Of a stretch of DNA of 64,000 nt, positions 33,033 to 40,919 are shown in pieces (positions within the stretch are counted from its first letter, which is position 1; each line of letters begins with the position of its first letter). The DNA is taken from NCBI RefSeq assembly GCF_042662125.1, contig NZ_JBHSXL010000004.1, forward strand, positions 1-64,000, in the 5' to 3' direction. A program made the position numbers and the translations under genes. This DNA comes from Halopenitus salinus. GTDB lineage: Archaea > Halobacteriota > Halobacteria > Halobacteriales > Haloferacaceae. A model generated the notes under the pieces. The model was not told the DNA's origin. It did not search any database and saw nothing but the letters and a program-made list of their open reading frames with translations.

Positions 33033-33857
33033 TCAGACACCGCTGAACGCGGAGAAGCCGCCGTCGATCGGGATCACCGTCCCGGTGACGAACTCGGAGC
33101 CGGGTGCGATCAGCCAGAGAACGGTCGTCGAGAGGTCTTCGGGATCGCCGAACCGACCTTGTGGTGTCTGGTCGATGATCGCCTGCCCACGGTCGGTGTA
33201 CTCCCCGGTTTCCTCGTCGATCAGCAAATACCGGTTCTGTTCGGTGAGGAAGAACCCGGGCGCGATCGCGTTCACGCGGATGTCCGGGGAGTACTGCCGT
33301 GCCATGTGGACGGCCAACCACTCGGTGAAGTTCGAAACGGCGGCCTTCGCGCCCGAGTACCCCGGAATCTTGGTTAGCGGCGTGAAGGCGTTCATCGACG
33401 AGACGTTCAGAATCGTCCCCTCTCCCCGGTCGACCATGTACTCGCCGAAGGCCTGGGAGGCGAGGACCGTCCCCACGAAGTTGACGTTCACGACGGTCTC
33501 GAGTCCCTCCTTCGGGAGGTCGAAAAAGGACGTCTCCGCCCCCGTCGTCGCGTCGGGGTGGTTCCCGCCGGCGGCGTTGATCAGAACGTCGATACGCCCG
33601 TACTCGTCGACCACCGTCTCGGCGGCCGCTTCCAGTTCGGCACGGTCGAGCACCGATGCCGGGATGGTGATGTTGTCGATCCCCCGTTCCGTGAGTTCGG
33701 TACTCGTCTCCTCCAGTTCCTCCTCGCCACGGGCGAGGAGTGCGACCTTGCCGCCGTTCTCGCCGATCGCCTTCGCCATCTCGGAACCGAGGACGCCCGA
33801 TCCGCCGGTGATCACACAGACCGTCTCGTCCATCTCAAAGTCGTTTGCGACAGTCAT
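33033..33857 (-). CDS. SDR oxidoreductase, D-mannonate/fructuronate-type
   Basis: 274 residues. TGGSGVLGSEMA near residues 18-29 is the Rossmann cofactor loop, NAAGG near 94 and the catalytic Ser-Tyr-Lys (NVSSMNAF ... GYSGAKAA) follow, and the protein ends PIDGGFSAFSGV. The long GGNHPDATTGAETSFFDLPKEG insertion is familiar from SDR D-mannonate oxidoreductases of the hexuronate pathway, which would fit the neighbouring sugar-acid genes. Substrate assignment is an inference. An 8-bp hairpin lies 12 bases before the ATG. Confidence 0.8.
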   Translation of the reverse strand: MTVANDFEMDETVCVITGGSGVLGSEMAKAIGENGGKVALLARGEEELEETSTELTERGIDNITIPASVLDRAELEAAAETVVDEYGRIDVLINAAGGNHPDATTGAETSFFDLPKEGLETVVNVNFVGTVLASQAFGEYMVDRGEGTILNVSSMNAFTPLTKIPGYSGAKAAVSNFTEWLAVHMARQYSPDIRVNAIAPGFFLTEQNRYLLIDEETGEYTDRGQAIIDQTPQGRFGDPEDLSTTVLWLIAPGSEFVTGTVIPIDGGFSAFSGV

Positions 33858-33868
33858 CGTTTCCTACG

Positions 33869-33888
33869 ACCCACGCCGTGGCGTGGGT
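33869..33888 (-). promoter_or_regulatory. Hairpin just upstream of the SDR start
   Basis: A perfect 8-bp stem, ACCCACGC with GCGTGGGT around a 4-base loop, lies 12 bases from the ATG at 33857. If transcribed it would fold at the ribosome entry region; as DNA it could be an operator. Further upstream is a run of seven GTG triplets (33916-33937), and nothing else was found in the 286-base gap to the dehydratase gene. Confidence 0.35.
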
Positions 33889-34143
33889 GTATGTATGTTC
33901 GCGTTTTCGACGGACGTGGTGGTGGTGGTGGTGGTGGACGAAGTGGTTCACCCGTCAGCGTCTCGTTCTCGGACTACCGTTCGCAGTCAGGGGCGGACTC
34001 CGGAGGTAGCCCTCGTTCTGGCACTCACGTCCCTCCCTCCAGGCCGACCAAATAGGGATGCCGAGGAAGCGTTCGTCGTTCGTCCGACCATGTGACGCCG
34101 CGACCGTCCCGCGTCCGGCCGCTTCCACCTCGATCCCAACCGC

Positions 34144-35307
34144 TCATTCCTCGATTCGGTATCGCTCGACTGCGGTCTCATCAAGCGTAATTCCGAGCCC
34201 CGGATCGCTGGGTAGCGCGACCGAGCCGTCGTCCGGCTCGATCGGGTCCACGAGGAGTTCGTCGCGAAGCGGGTTTTCGCTGCGATCGAACTCGAAGAGG
34301 ACCGGCTCGGGAAGCGCTCCCGAGTGGGGATACGCCGGGATCGACGCGGCGAAGTGCAGCGAGGCGGCGAGCCCCACGGCCCCGTTCCAGACGTGAGGTC
34401 GAACCCCGACGTTCTCGGTCGTCGCGAGCTTGCCGATGAATCGCGCCTCCGAGAGCCCGCCGCAGTGGGTCAGGTTGGGCTGGACGATGTCGACGGTGCG
34501 ATCGTCGACGAGTCGTTTGAACTCGAATCGGCTGTAGTGGGCCTCTCCCGCAGCGAGAGGGACGTTGGTCGTCCGCGAGAGTTGGCGATACCCGGACTCG
34601 TTCTCCGGCGGGATCGGCTCTTCGGCCCAGGTGATGTCGAACGGCTCGATCGCCTCGATCGCCCGTGCGGCCTGTTTGGGTCGGTAGTTCCCGTTGTAGT
34701 CGACCATGATGTGGGCGTCCTCGCCGAGCGTCTCGCGGGCCGTTCGCACCCGCTCGACGTCGTCGTCGATCCCGCGGCCGATCTTGATCTTCGCGGCGTT
34801 GAATCCCTCCTCGAGGGCGTCCTCCATGGGTTCGGCCGGGTCCTGTCCCCATTCCGTGATGTACATCGTCGAGGCGTACGGGACGTTGTCTGCGGGATCC
34901 GACCCGTCGATGAAGCGATCGTCGTCCGACGTCCCGAGCAGTCGGTGGATCGGTTCGCCGATCTCCTTGCCCTTCAGGTCCCACAACGCGATGTCGGCCG
35001 CGCTGACCGCGCTGTGAACGATCGGTCCCCGACCCATGTGGTAGTCGCCCGCGTAGACGTCCGAGGTGAGCGTCTCGACGTCGTGGGGGGAGCGCCCCTC
35101 GAGGTAGGGCGCGACGACCTCCTGCATCGCCCTGGCGACCGTCCGGGGCGGAGCGGAGGCCTCGCCCCATCCGACCGCCCCGTCGGCCGTCTCCAGCCTG
35201 AGGAGCGTTACGGCCCGGCTGTGGGTTATGCCTCGGGTTCCCCCGAAGCCGCGATCGTCCGGTAGCGCGTACGAGAGCGGAATCGCCTCAATGGATCGAA
35301 CGTCCAT
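34144..35307 (-). CDS. Enolase-superfamily sugar-acid dehydratase
   Basis: 387 residues of the mandelate racemase/muconate lactonising family. Catalytic features: KIKIG with Lys173 and Lys175, metal ligands Asp203 (DYNGN), Glu229 (AEEPI) and Glu255 (GEAHY), and His305 (RPHVWNG). The residues fit acid-sugar dehydratases such as glucarate, galactarate or gluconate dehydratase; the substrate cannot be fixed from the sequence. It is divergent from the uronate dehydrogenase gene, and a TATA (GTTTTACAC) sits about 25 bases upstream, indicating a leaderless message. Confidence 0.82.
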   Translation of the reverse strand: MDVRSIEAIPLSYALPDDRGFGGTRGITHSRAVTLLRLETADGAVGWGEASAPPRTVARAMQEVVAPYLEGRSPHDVETLTSDVYAGDYHMGRGPIVHSAVSAADIALWDLKGKEIGEPIHRLLGTSDDDRFIDGSDPADNVPYASTMYITEWGQDPAEPMEDALEEGFNAAKIKIGRGIDDDVERVRTARETLGEDAHIMVDYNGNYRPKQAARAIEAIEPFDITWAEEPIPPENESGYRQLSRTTNVPLAAGEAHYSRFEFKRLVDDRTVDIVQPNLTHCGGLSEARFIGKLATTENVGVRPHVWNGAVGLAASLHFAASIPAYPHSGALPEPVLFEFDRSENPLRDELLVDPIEPDDGSVALPSDPGLGITLDETAVERYRIEE

Positions 35308-35422
35308 GGGCGGTGTGGTACTCCGCCGTGTAAAACCTTTGTTGGAGGTCGAGCCGAACGGGATCGTCCGTCATCGTCGGTTATTCCCCCGTATTTATCA
35401 TATCGAGGCCCAACCCGTGGGT

Positions 35423-36262
35423 ATGGACGTACTCGTCACCGGCGCATACGGCCGCTGTGGGACGGCGATCCTCGATCACCTCCACGACGATCCGGACCAC
35501 GAGTTCACCTATCTGAACCGCTCCGACAGGGACGAGGATCACCCCTACGGCGGATACGACACGGTCGTCGCCGACGTCGCGGATTACGAGGCGCTTCGAT
35601 CGGCCTGCGAGGGAATGGACGCCGTGGTCCACCTCGCCGCGTATCCGTTCGTCGACGGGGAATGGAACGACGTGCTCGAACCGAACATCGTCGGAACCTA
35701 CAACGTGCTCGAGGCGGCCCGTGACGCCGGGGTCGGGTCCGTCGTCTTCGCCTCGACGAACCACGTCATGGGGATGTACGAGGAGGAGTTCGCGCCGGAG
35801 CTCTACGAGCCCGACTTCGACCTCGAACTCACCCACGAGGATCCGGTTCGTCCCGACTCGCTCTACGGGACGAGCAAGGTGTTCGGCGAGGCGATCGGCC
35901 GCCAGTACGTCGAGAACTACGAGTTCCCGAACCAGTTTTACGCGCTGCGGATCTGTTCGGTGCGACACGAGGCGTACGATCACCCCTACGGCGACGCCGA
36001 GGCCGCCGTCGAGGAGGGACGGATCGAGCGTGGATCCGCGGAATACCGTCGGGAAGTGAATCGAATGAAGGCGACCTGGCACTCCAGACGGGACTTCGCC
36101 CAGCTCGTGGATCGGTGTCTCCGCGACGACGACGTCTCCTTCGGGATCTTCAGCGGGGTGAGCGACAACGATCGACGGTGGTTCGATATCGAGCACGCGA
36201 GGGAGGTTCTCGGATACGAGCCGCAGGACAACGCCGAGACGTGGGACGCCCCGCCGGAGTGA
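35423..36262 (+). CDS. udh: Uronate dehydrogenase (NAD-dependent)
   Basis: 279 residues. An extended SDR with GAYGRCG at residues 6-12 (NAD loop), VVHLAAYP near 70, Ser in VVFASTNHVMG and the active-site YGTSK near 152-156, and a C-terminal domain ending WFDIEHAREVLGYEPQDNAE. This matches uronate dehydrogenases, which oxidise glucuronate or galacturonate to aldarolactones as the first step of the oxidative hexuronate pathway known in Haloferax. The divergent dehydratase would then act on the opened aldarate. GTATTTATCA about 28 bases upstream of the ATG is the likely TATA. Confidence 0.82.
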   Translation: MDVLVTGAYGRCGTAILDHLHDDPDHEFTYLNRSDRDEDHPYGGYDTVVADVADYEALRSACEGMDAVVHLAAYPFVDGEWNDVLEPNIVGTYNVLEAARDAGVGSVVFASTNHVMGMYEEEFAPELYEPDFDLELTHEDPVRPDSLYGTSKVFGEAIGRQYVENYEFPNQFYALRICSVRHEAYDHPYGDAEAAVEEGRIERGSAEYRREVNRMKATWHSRRDFAQLVDRCLRDDDVSFGIFSGVSDNDRRWFDIEHAREVLGYEPQDNAETWDAPPE

Positions 36263-36435
36263 TGAACGAACGAGGACGTCGGTGGAGGAAAGACCGGATC
36301 GGTATCGGTCGACCCTGGCGTCTCGCCCGGTGAACACTCGTCGGGAACGGTCACCGATTCCGGATCCATCGCCCCCGACCAGTACGTACATGGTCCCCCG
36401 GGCGGAAGCCCGTCGTATGCATCCGCAGGCGGTTC

Positions 36436-36457
36436 GCGACGTTCGGGGGAACGTCGC
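36436..36457. terminator. Strong GC hairpin between udh and the MFS gene
   Basis: A perfect 9-bp stem, GCGACGTTC with GAACGTCGC around GGGG, lies in the 279-base gap, about 85 bases before the MFS start. It has no T tract, so a terminator role is a guess; it could equally be an operator. The rest of the gap shows no gene. Confidence 0.25.
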
Positions 36458-36541
36458 CTCGGTCGGGTCGGGTCACGTCACCGCACCGACCAACTCGGAG
36501 CGCGCCATCCCCCCGGCCGAGCGTGAGGGGGGAGACCGCGC

Positions 36542-37714
36542 GTGAACTGGCGATACCGCCACACCGTCTTGACGCTCTGTATGCTCGCGTTCTTCGTGAC
36601 CTACTTCGCGCGGCTCGCGATCAGCCCGGTCGTTCCGCTGATCGTCGAGGACTTCGCGGCCTCCAACACGGCGATCGGGCTGGCCCTCTCGGGGATGTGG
36701 TTCGCCTACGGCTTCTCGCAGTTCCCGAGCGGCGTCCTCGCCGACCGGTTCGGGGAGCGCCCGGTCATCCTCGCCGCCGTCTCCGGAACCGCCGTGATGA
36801 GCGTGGTGTTGGCGTTCGCGCCCGGTCTCGTCGCCTTCGGGCTCGCCGCGATCCTGCTCGGGCTCGTGGCCGGCCTCCACTACGCGGTCGCGACGACGCT
36901 GCTCTCGCGCACCTTCGAGGACCTCGGGACCGCGATCGGCATCCACTCCGCGGGCGGACCGCTCGCCGGGCTCACGGCCCCCATCGCCGCGGCGTGGGTC
37001 GGCACGCGCTACGGGTGGCGGCCCGCGGTCGCGCTCGCGGCCGTCGTCGGCGTCCCGAGCGCCGCGGTCTTCTACTGGCGCGTTCGGCCGACCGAACCGC
37101 GACGCCCCGACCAGCCGATGCGCGAGCGGGTCCGGCTGGAACCCCTCTTCGAGCTGCTCTCGCGTCCCTCCATCCTGTTCTCGCTCGCGCTCGCGATGAC
37201 CGGAACGTACGTCGCCCAGGGAATCCTGTCGTTTCTGCCCACCTTCCTCGTCTCGTTTCGCGGCTACTCGACTGCGGCCGCGGGGACGGCCTTCTCCGCG
37301 TTCTTCCTCGTTCGGGCGGGCGCGCAGATCGGGATCGGACGGGTCTCCGACGACGTGGGTCGCGACGTCGCCATCGGGGGCGCCCTGCTGGCGGGCGGGA
37401 TCGGAACGTCGGCGTTCGTCCTGGTTCCCGGCCTTTTCGGGGTCGCGGTCGGGATCGTCCTCGCCGGCGTCGGCACGAGCTTCTTCTCGGCGATGGACCC
37501 CCGGTTCATGGACGCGCTCGGCGACGCCGAACGCGGGGCCGGATTCGGGCTCGTTCGAACCGCCTACACCGTGGTCGGCTCGGCCGGATCGCTCGGTGCC
37601 GGCGTCATCGCGGACACGTTCGGGTGGGGCGTCTCCTTTCTCGTGCTCGGCGGGCTGTTCACCCTCGCGGTCTCGGCCATCGCCGTCAACGAGCTGTTCG
37701 GACTCGGGTACTGA
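36542..37714 (+). CDS. MFS transporter
   Basis: 390 residues from a GTG at 36542. Twelve helices; the loop after helix 2 reads GVLADRFGERPV, the MFS signature (GxLaDrxGrrxx), with a degenerate second copy QIGIGRVSDDVGRDVA in the second half. It probably imports or exports a small anion; its position after the uronate genes suggests a sugar acid, but that is only an inference. There is no regulator next to it. Confidence 0.85.
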   Translation: MNWRYRHTVLTLCMLAFFVTYFARLAISPVVPLIVEDFAASNTAIGLALSGMWFAYGFSQFPSGVLADRFGERPVILAAVSGTAVMSVVLAFAPGLVAFGLAAILLGLVAGLHYAVATTLLSRTFEDLGTAIGIHSAGGPLAGLTAPIAAAWVGTRYGWRPAVALAAVVGVPSAAVFYWRVRPTEPRRPDQPMRERVRLEPLFELLSRPSILFSLALAMTGTYVAQGILSFLPTFLVSFRGYSTAAAGTAFSAFFLVRAGAQIGIGRVSDDVGRDVAIGGALLAGGIGTSAFVLVPGLFGVAVGIVLAGVGTSFFSAMDPRFMDALGDAERGAGFGLVRTAYTVVGSAGSLGAGVIADTFGWGVSFLVLGGLFTLAVSAIAVNELFGLGY

Positions 37715-37780
37715 ACGGGGGCGCGAGCTCCGGTACTGAACGGGAGTACTCCATCTCACGTCATGGGCGGGAGGCCGGAC

Positions 37781-38884
37781 TCAGAACTCGTCGATCCGAC
37801 GCTGATCGCCCGGCAGTTCCGGATCGTCGTCGGGGTCGGCACCGAGCAGCCGCGGCAGCGCGGTGTAGGCGAACGTGAGCGCGAGCACGAGGATGATCGG
37901 CGCCAGGAACAGTCCGTGGACGCCGAAGACGACCGGGCCGAGGATGTACGCGAGCATCAACAGCCCGACGTGGGTCGTCTCGCCGCTGAAGTAGGGGCGC
38001 AAGACCAGATCGGGGACGGTATCGACGATCACGATGGTCACGAGAAGGAACCCGACCACGTATCCGAAGAGCCCGCCCTCCCCGGACAGCGCGGGCGGGA
38101 TCGCCATCACCGCCGCGAGCGGAACGTAGACGATCTTCATTCCGACCGCGGGGATCAAGCTCGCGATGCCGGTCAGCGCGCCGGCCAGCGCGGGATATGG
38201 GACCTCGACGGCCGACGGGGCGACGACGTTGTACCCCATGTAGGTGGCGACCGCGATGATCGAGATGGCGATGACGTTGAGCAGGTTGCCGAACAGCACC
38301 GCCTCCAGCTCCTCGTCGGCCGCCTCCAGATACTCGCGCACGATCGCGTCGTCGTCGAAGGTGAGAAGCCACTCGTGGGCCTTCGAGCCGTCGATGAGGA
38401 GGTAGTAGGTGACGATGACGATGATGAGCATGTTCAACAGAAAACTCGAGAGCAGGGCGGTGACGAACCCCGCGTGTTCGAGCCCGAAGTCGATGAGGGG
38501 GTCGAACCCCCCGGACCGATACAGTTCGACCATCGCGTCGAAGGTCAACTCCGGCGGCGTCGCGGCCGGATCGAGCCAGTCGACGTTCTCCGCCGCCGCC
38601 TCCATCACGGGATACCGCTGGACGAACCGGCGCGCCTCGACGACCAGCAGGACGACGGTGTAACTCAACAACAACACGAGCGGGACGCCGAGAACGGAGA
38701 GCGCCAGCCCGGCGCGGATCCGCGGCGGAAGTCGGAACCGCTCGAGCATTCGATAAAACCGCCTCGTTGAGTAGTACAGAAACACCGCGACGGTAAAGGC
38801 CGCGACGAACCGGTAAGCCATGTAGCCCGCGATGAGGGCGACGACCAGACCGAAGAGGGCGACGACGAACCGCTTTTCGTCCAT
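37781..38884 (-). CDS. AI-2E family transporter
   Basis: 367 residues with seven to eight helices. Helix pairs at the N-terminus, a long soluble region of about 140-200 residues from the start, and the C-terminal part VVGFLLVTIVIVDTVPDLVLRPYFSGETTHVGLLMLAYILGPVVFGVHGLFLAP are diagnostic for the AI-2E/PerM/TqsA family. Other members are sodium/proton antiporters or exporters; autoinducer transport is not implied. It stands alone, convergent with the MFS gene. Confidence 0.88.
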   Translation of the reverse strand: MDEKRFVVALFGLVVALIAGYMAYRFVAAFTVAVFLYYSTRRFYRMLERFRLPPRIRAGLALSVLGVPLVLLLSYTVVLLVVEARRFVQRYPVMEAAAENVDWLDPAATPPELTFDAMVELYRSGGFDPLIDFGLEHAGFVTALLSSFLLNMLIIVIVTYYLLIDGSKAHEWLLTFDDDAIVREYLEAADEELEAVLFGNLLNVIAISIIAVATYMGYNVVAPSAVEVPYPALAGALTGIASLIPAVGMKIVYVPLAAVMAIPPALSGEGGLFGYVVGFLLVTIVIVDTVPDLVLRPYFSGETTHVGLLMLAYILGPVVFGVHGLFLAPIILVLALTFAYTALPRLLGADPDDDPELPGDQRRIDEF

Positions 38885-39002
38885 ACGTCGCGAGTCTCGG
38901 CCGCGGAGTATATAGTTTATTCCGACTCACTCGACTCGCCGCGTCTCTCGTTTCCGACTTATCGTTCTCGGATCGCCCCGTTTCCCGTTTCCCGTTCCCC
39001 AT

Positions 39003-39443
39003 CTACCGTTCGGAATCGCCTTCGATGTCCAACGGGATCGTCACGACGGGGACGGGGCTCGACCGGATCACGCGTTCGGTGACTCCGCCGAGGTGGACGA
39101 GCCGTTCGATCCCCGTCCGCCCGTGGGTTCCCATCACCACCATCTCGGCGGGGTACTCGTCGATCGCCTCCAGGATCTCCGTGTGGGGAACGCCGCGACG
39201 GAGGTGTTTTTCGACGTGGACGCCGTGTTCCTCGCCCAGCCGTTCGACCGCCTCGACCGCTCGCTCCCCCTCGCGTTCGGCCGCCTCGACGGGGATGTCG
39301 AACTCGGTCGGAACGTATCGTTCGTCGATCACGAAGAGCGCGTGCACCTCGGCGTCGAAACGGTCGGCGAGAACCATAGCCGCCTCGGCTGCCACGGTCG
39401 ATCCGGGGCTTCCGTCGGTGGGTACGAGAAGCGTTTCGTACAT
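39003..39443 (-). CDS. Universal stress protein UspA family
   Basis: 146 residues, single domain. MYETLLVPTDGSPGSTVAAEAA starts the fold, and VVMGTHGRTGIERLVHLGGVTERVIRSSPVPVV carries the ATP-binding GxxGxnG(S/T) motif in the common haloarchaeal form (GTHGRTG...GGVTE). It probably binds ATP. It is divergent from the Nramp-like gene. Confidence 0.9.
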   Translation of the reverse strand: MYETLLVPTDGSPGSTVAAEAAMVLADRFDAEVHALFVIDERYVPTEFDIPVEAAEREGERAVEAVERLGEEHGVHVEKHLRRGVPHTEILEAIDEYPAEMVVMGTHGRTGIERLVHLGGVTERVIRSSPVPVVTIPLDIEGDSER

Positions 39444-39553
39444 CGTCCCTCGTAATGGCCTGCGAGCCCCGACGATATCAATCCTCGCGCCGAAGCGACT
39501 CCTCGTCGTCCGCGAACCGACACCGGTTTATTCTCGAGTGATACCACGAAGGT

Positions 39554-40876
39554 ATGGTCAACACTAACGACGGTTCGAGCGGGATCGGTCTCGGGACGCT
39601 CCGTCGGTTCGTGGGCGAGATGGGGCCTTCGTGGGTCGCGGGCTCCATCGCGGCCGGCCCGGCGACGATGGCGAGCCTGATCACGGCCGGTGCGAGCTTC
39701 GATTACGACCTGCTTTGGGTGGTCGTCCTCTCCGCGGTCGCCGGCGCGCTGGCGCAGTACCTCGCGATGCGGCTCGGGCTGCTCACCGAACGCGGGATCG
39801 TCGCCGTCGTCGAGGACCACCTCGGCGAGCGATGGGCGTGGGTGCTCGTCGCGGACGCGGTGATCGCCGCCGGCGTGGCACAGCTCGTGATCATGAACAC
39901 CGTCGCGGCCGTCTCCGCGACGATGACCGGGATCGACGCCCGTGTCTGGGGCGTCGTCTGGGCGCTCGCGCTCGCCATCGGACTCGCCGGCCGCGGGTAC
40001 CGGTTCCTCGAGATCTTCGCGAAGGCGCTCGTCACCGCGGTCGTGATCGCCTTCGTCGCCTCCGCGTTCGTGGTCCCCATCGACCCCGGCGCCGCGGCTC
40101 GCGGGCTCGTCCCGTCGCTTCCCGGCGGGAGCGCGCTCGTCGCCGCGGGCATCCTCGGGGGCGCCGTCCACATCACGCTCATCACGATGCACTCCTACAC
40201 GATGCGCGCTCGCGGCTGGACCGACGACGACTACGACCTCGCGACCCTCGACGTCGGCGCGTCGATGCTCGTCGCCTTCGGGATCTACAGCGTCGCCATC
40301 TTCCTCGTCGCGGCGAGCGTCCTCTCGGATCCGGCCTTGACCACCGTGAGCGCCGCGACCGCGCTCGGCCCGCTCGTCGGCGAGAGCGCGAAGTGGCTCT
40401 TCCTGCTCGGGCTCGGCGGCGCCGCGGTCTCGACGCTCGGCGGAAACACGATCGTGCCGCCATTTCTCCTCGCCGACAAGCTCGGGTGGGGAACGACCGT
40501 GGCGGATTCCCGCTATCGGGCTCTGCTCGCGGCCGTCGCGCTGGCGTCGGCCCCCGGCGCGTTCATCGGCGGTGAGGTCCTCGGCCAGCTCGTCTTGGTG
40601 CTCGCGGTCGGAACGGTCGGCACCCCCTTCGCCATCGCGATCGTCCTCTACCTGCTCAACGCCGACGCGGTCTCGCGTCCGACGCCACCCCTCGCAAACG
40701 TCGGCGGAGTCGCGTTGTTCCTCGTCTCCGGGGCCCTCGCGGCCAACTTCCTCCGCGAGCAGGTCGCCGCCGGCGTCGGGCCGCTTTCGGGAGCGGTCAC
40801 GCTCTTCGGGATCGCACTCGCCGTTGCGAGCGTACTCCTCATCGGCAAGTACGCCCGCGAGGAGCGTTCGACGTAG
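39554..40876 (+). CDS. Nramp-related transporter lacking canonical metal ligands
   Basis: 440 residues with eleven helices. Helix 1 aligns with Nramp (GPSWVAGSIAAGPATMASLITAG...YDLLW; then LAQYLAMRLGLLTERGI), but the DPGN metal-binding sequence is AGPA. In helix 6 the conserved MPHN is replaced (ILGGAVHITLITMHSYTM). Canonical Nramps use the Asp, Asn and Met for Mn/Fe. This protein therefore either moves another substrate (as do the Nramp-related Mg transporters) or is not a metal transporter. That is inference from the missing residues. Confidence 0.82.
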   Translation: MVNTNDGSSGIGLGTLRRFVGEMGPSWVAGSIAAGPATMASLITAGASFDYDLLWVVVLSAVAGALAQYLAMRLGLLTERGIVAVVEDHLGERWAWVLVADAVIAAGVAQLVIMNTVAAVSATMTGIDARVWGVVWALALAIGLAGRGYRFLEIFAKALVTAVVIAFVASAFVVPIDPGAAARGLVPSLPGGSALVAAGILGGAVHITLITMHSYTMRARGWTDDDYDLATLDVGASMLVAFGIYSVAIFLVAASVLSDPALTTVSAATALGPLVGESAKWLFLLGLGGAAVSTLGGNTIVPPFLLADKLGWGTTVADSRYRALLAAVALASAPGAFIGGEVLGQLVLVLAVGTVGTPFAIAIVLYLLNADAVSRPTPPLANVGGVALFLVSGALAANFLREQVAAGVGPLSGAVTLFGIALAVASVLLIGKYAREERST

Positions 40877-40919
40877 CGCTCGCGGTCGGCTTGTTCGCCC
40901 GAAATCGTGATAACTATTA

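Noticed and set aside
36473..37878. Long open frames overlapping the MFS transporter on both strands
   Set aside because: Their translations are low-complexity Arg/Glu/Asp mixtures, the usual shadow frames in GC-rich haloarchaeal DNA. The MFS frame has twelve helices and signature loops.
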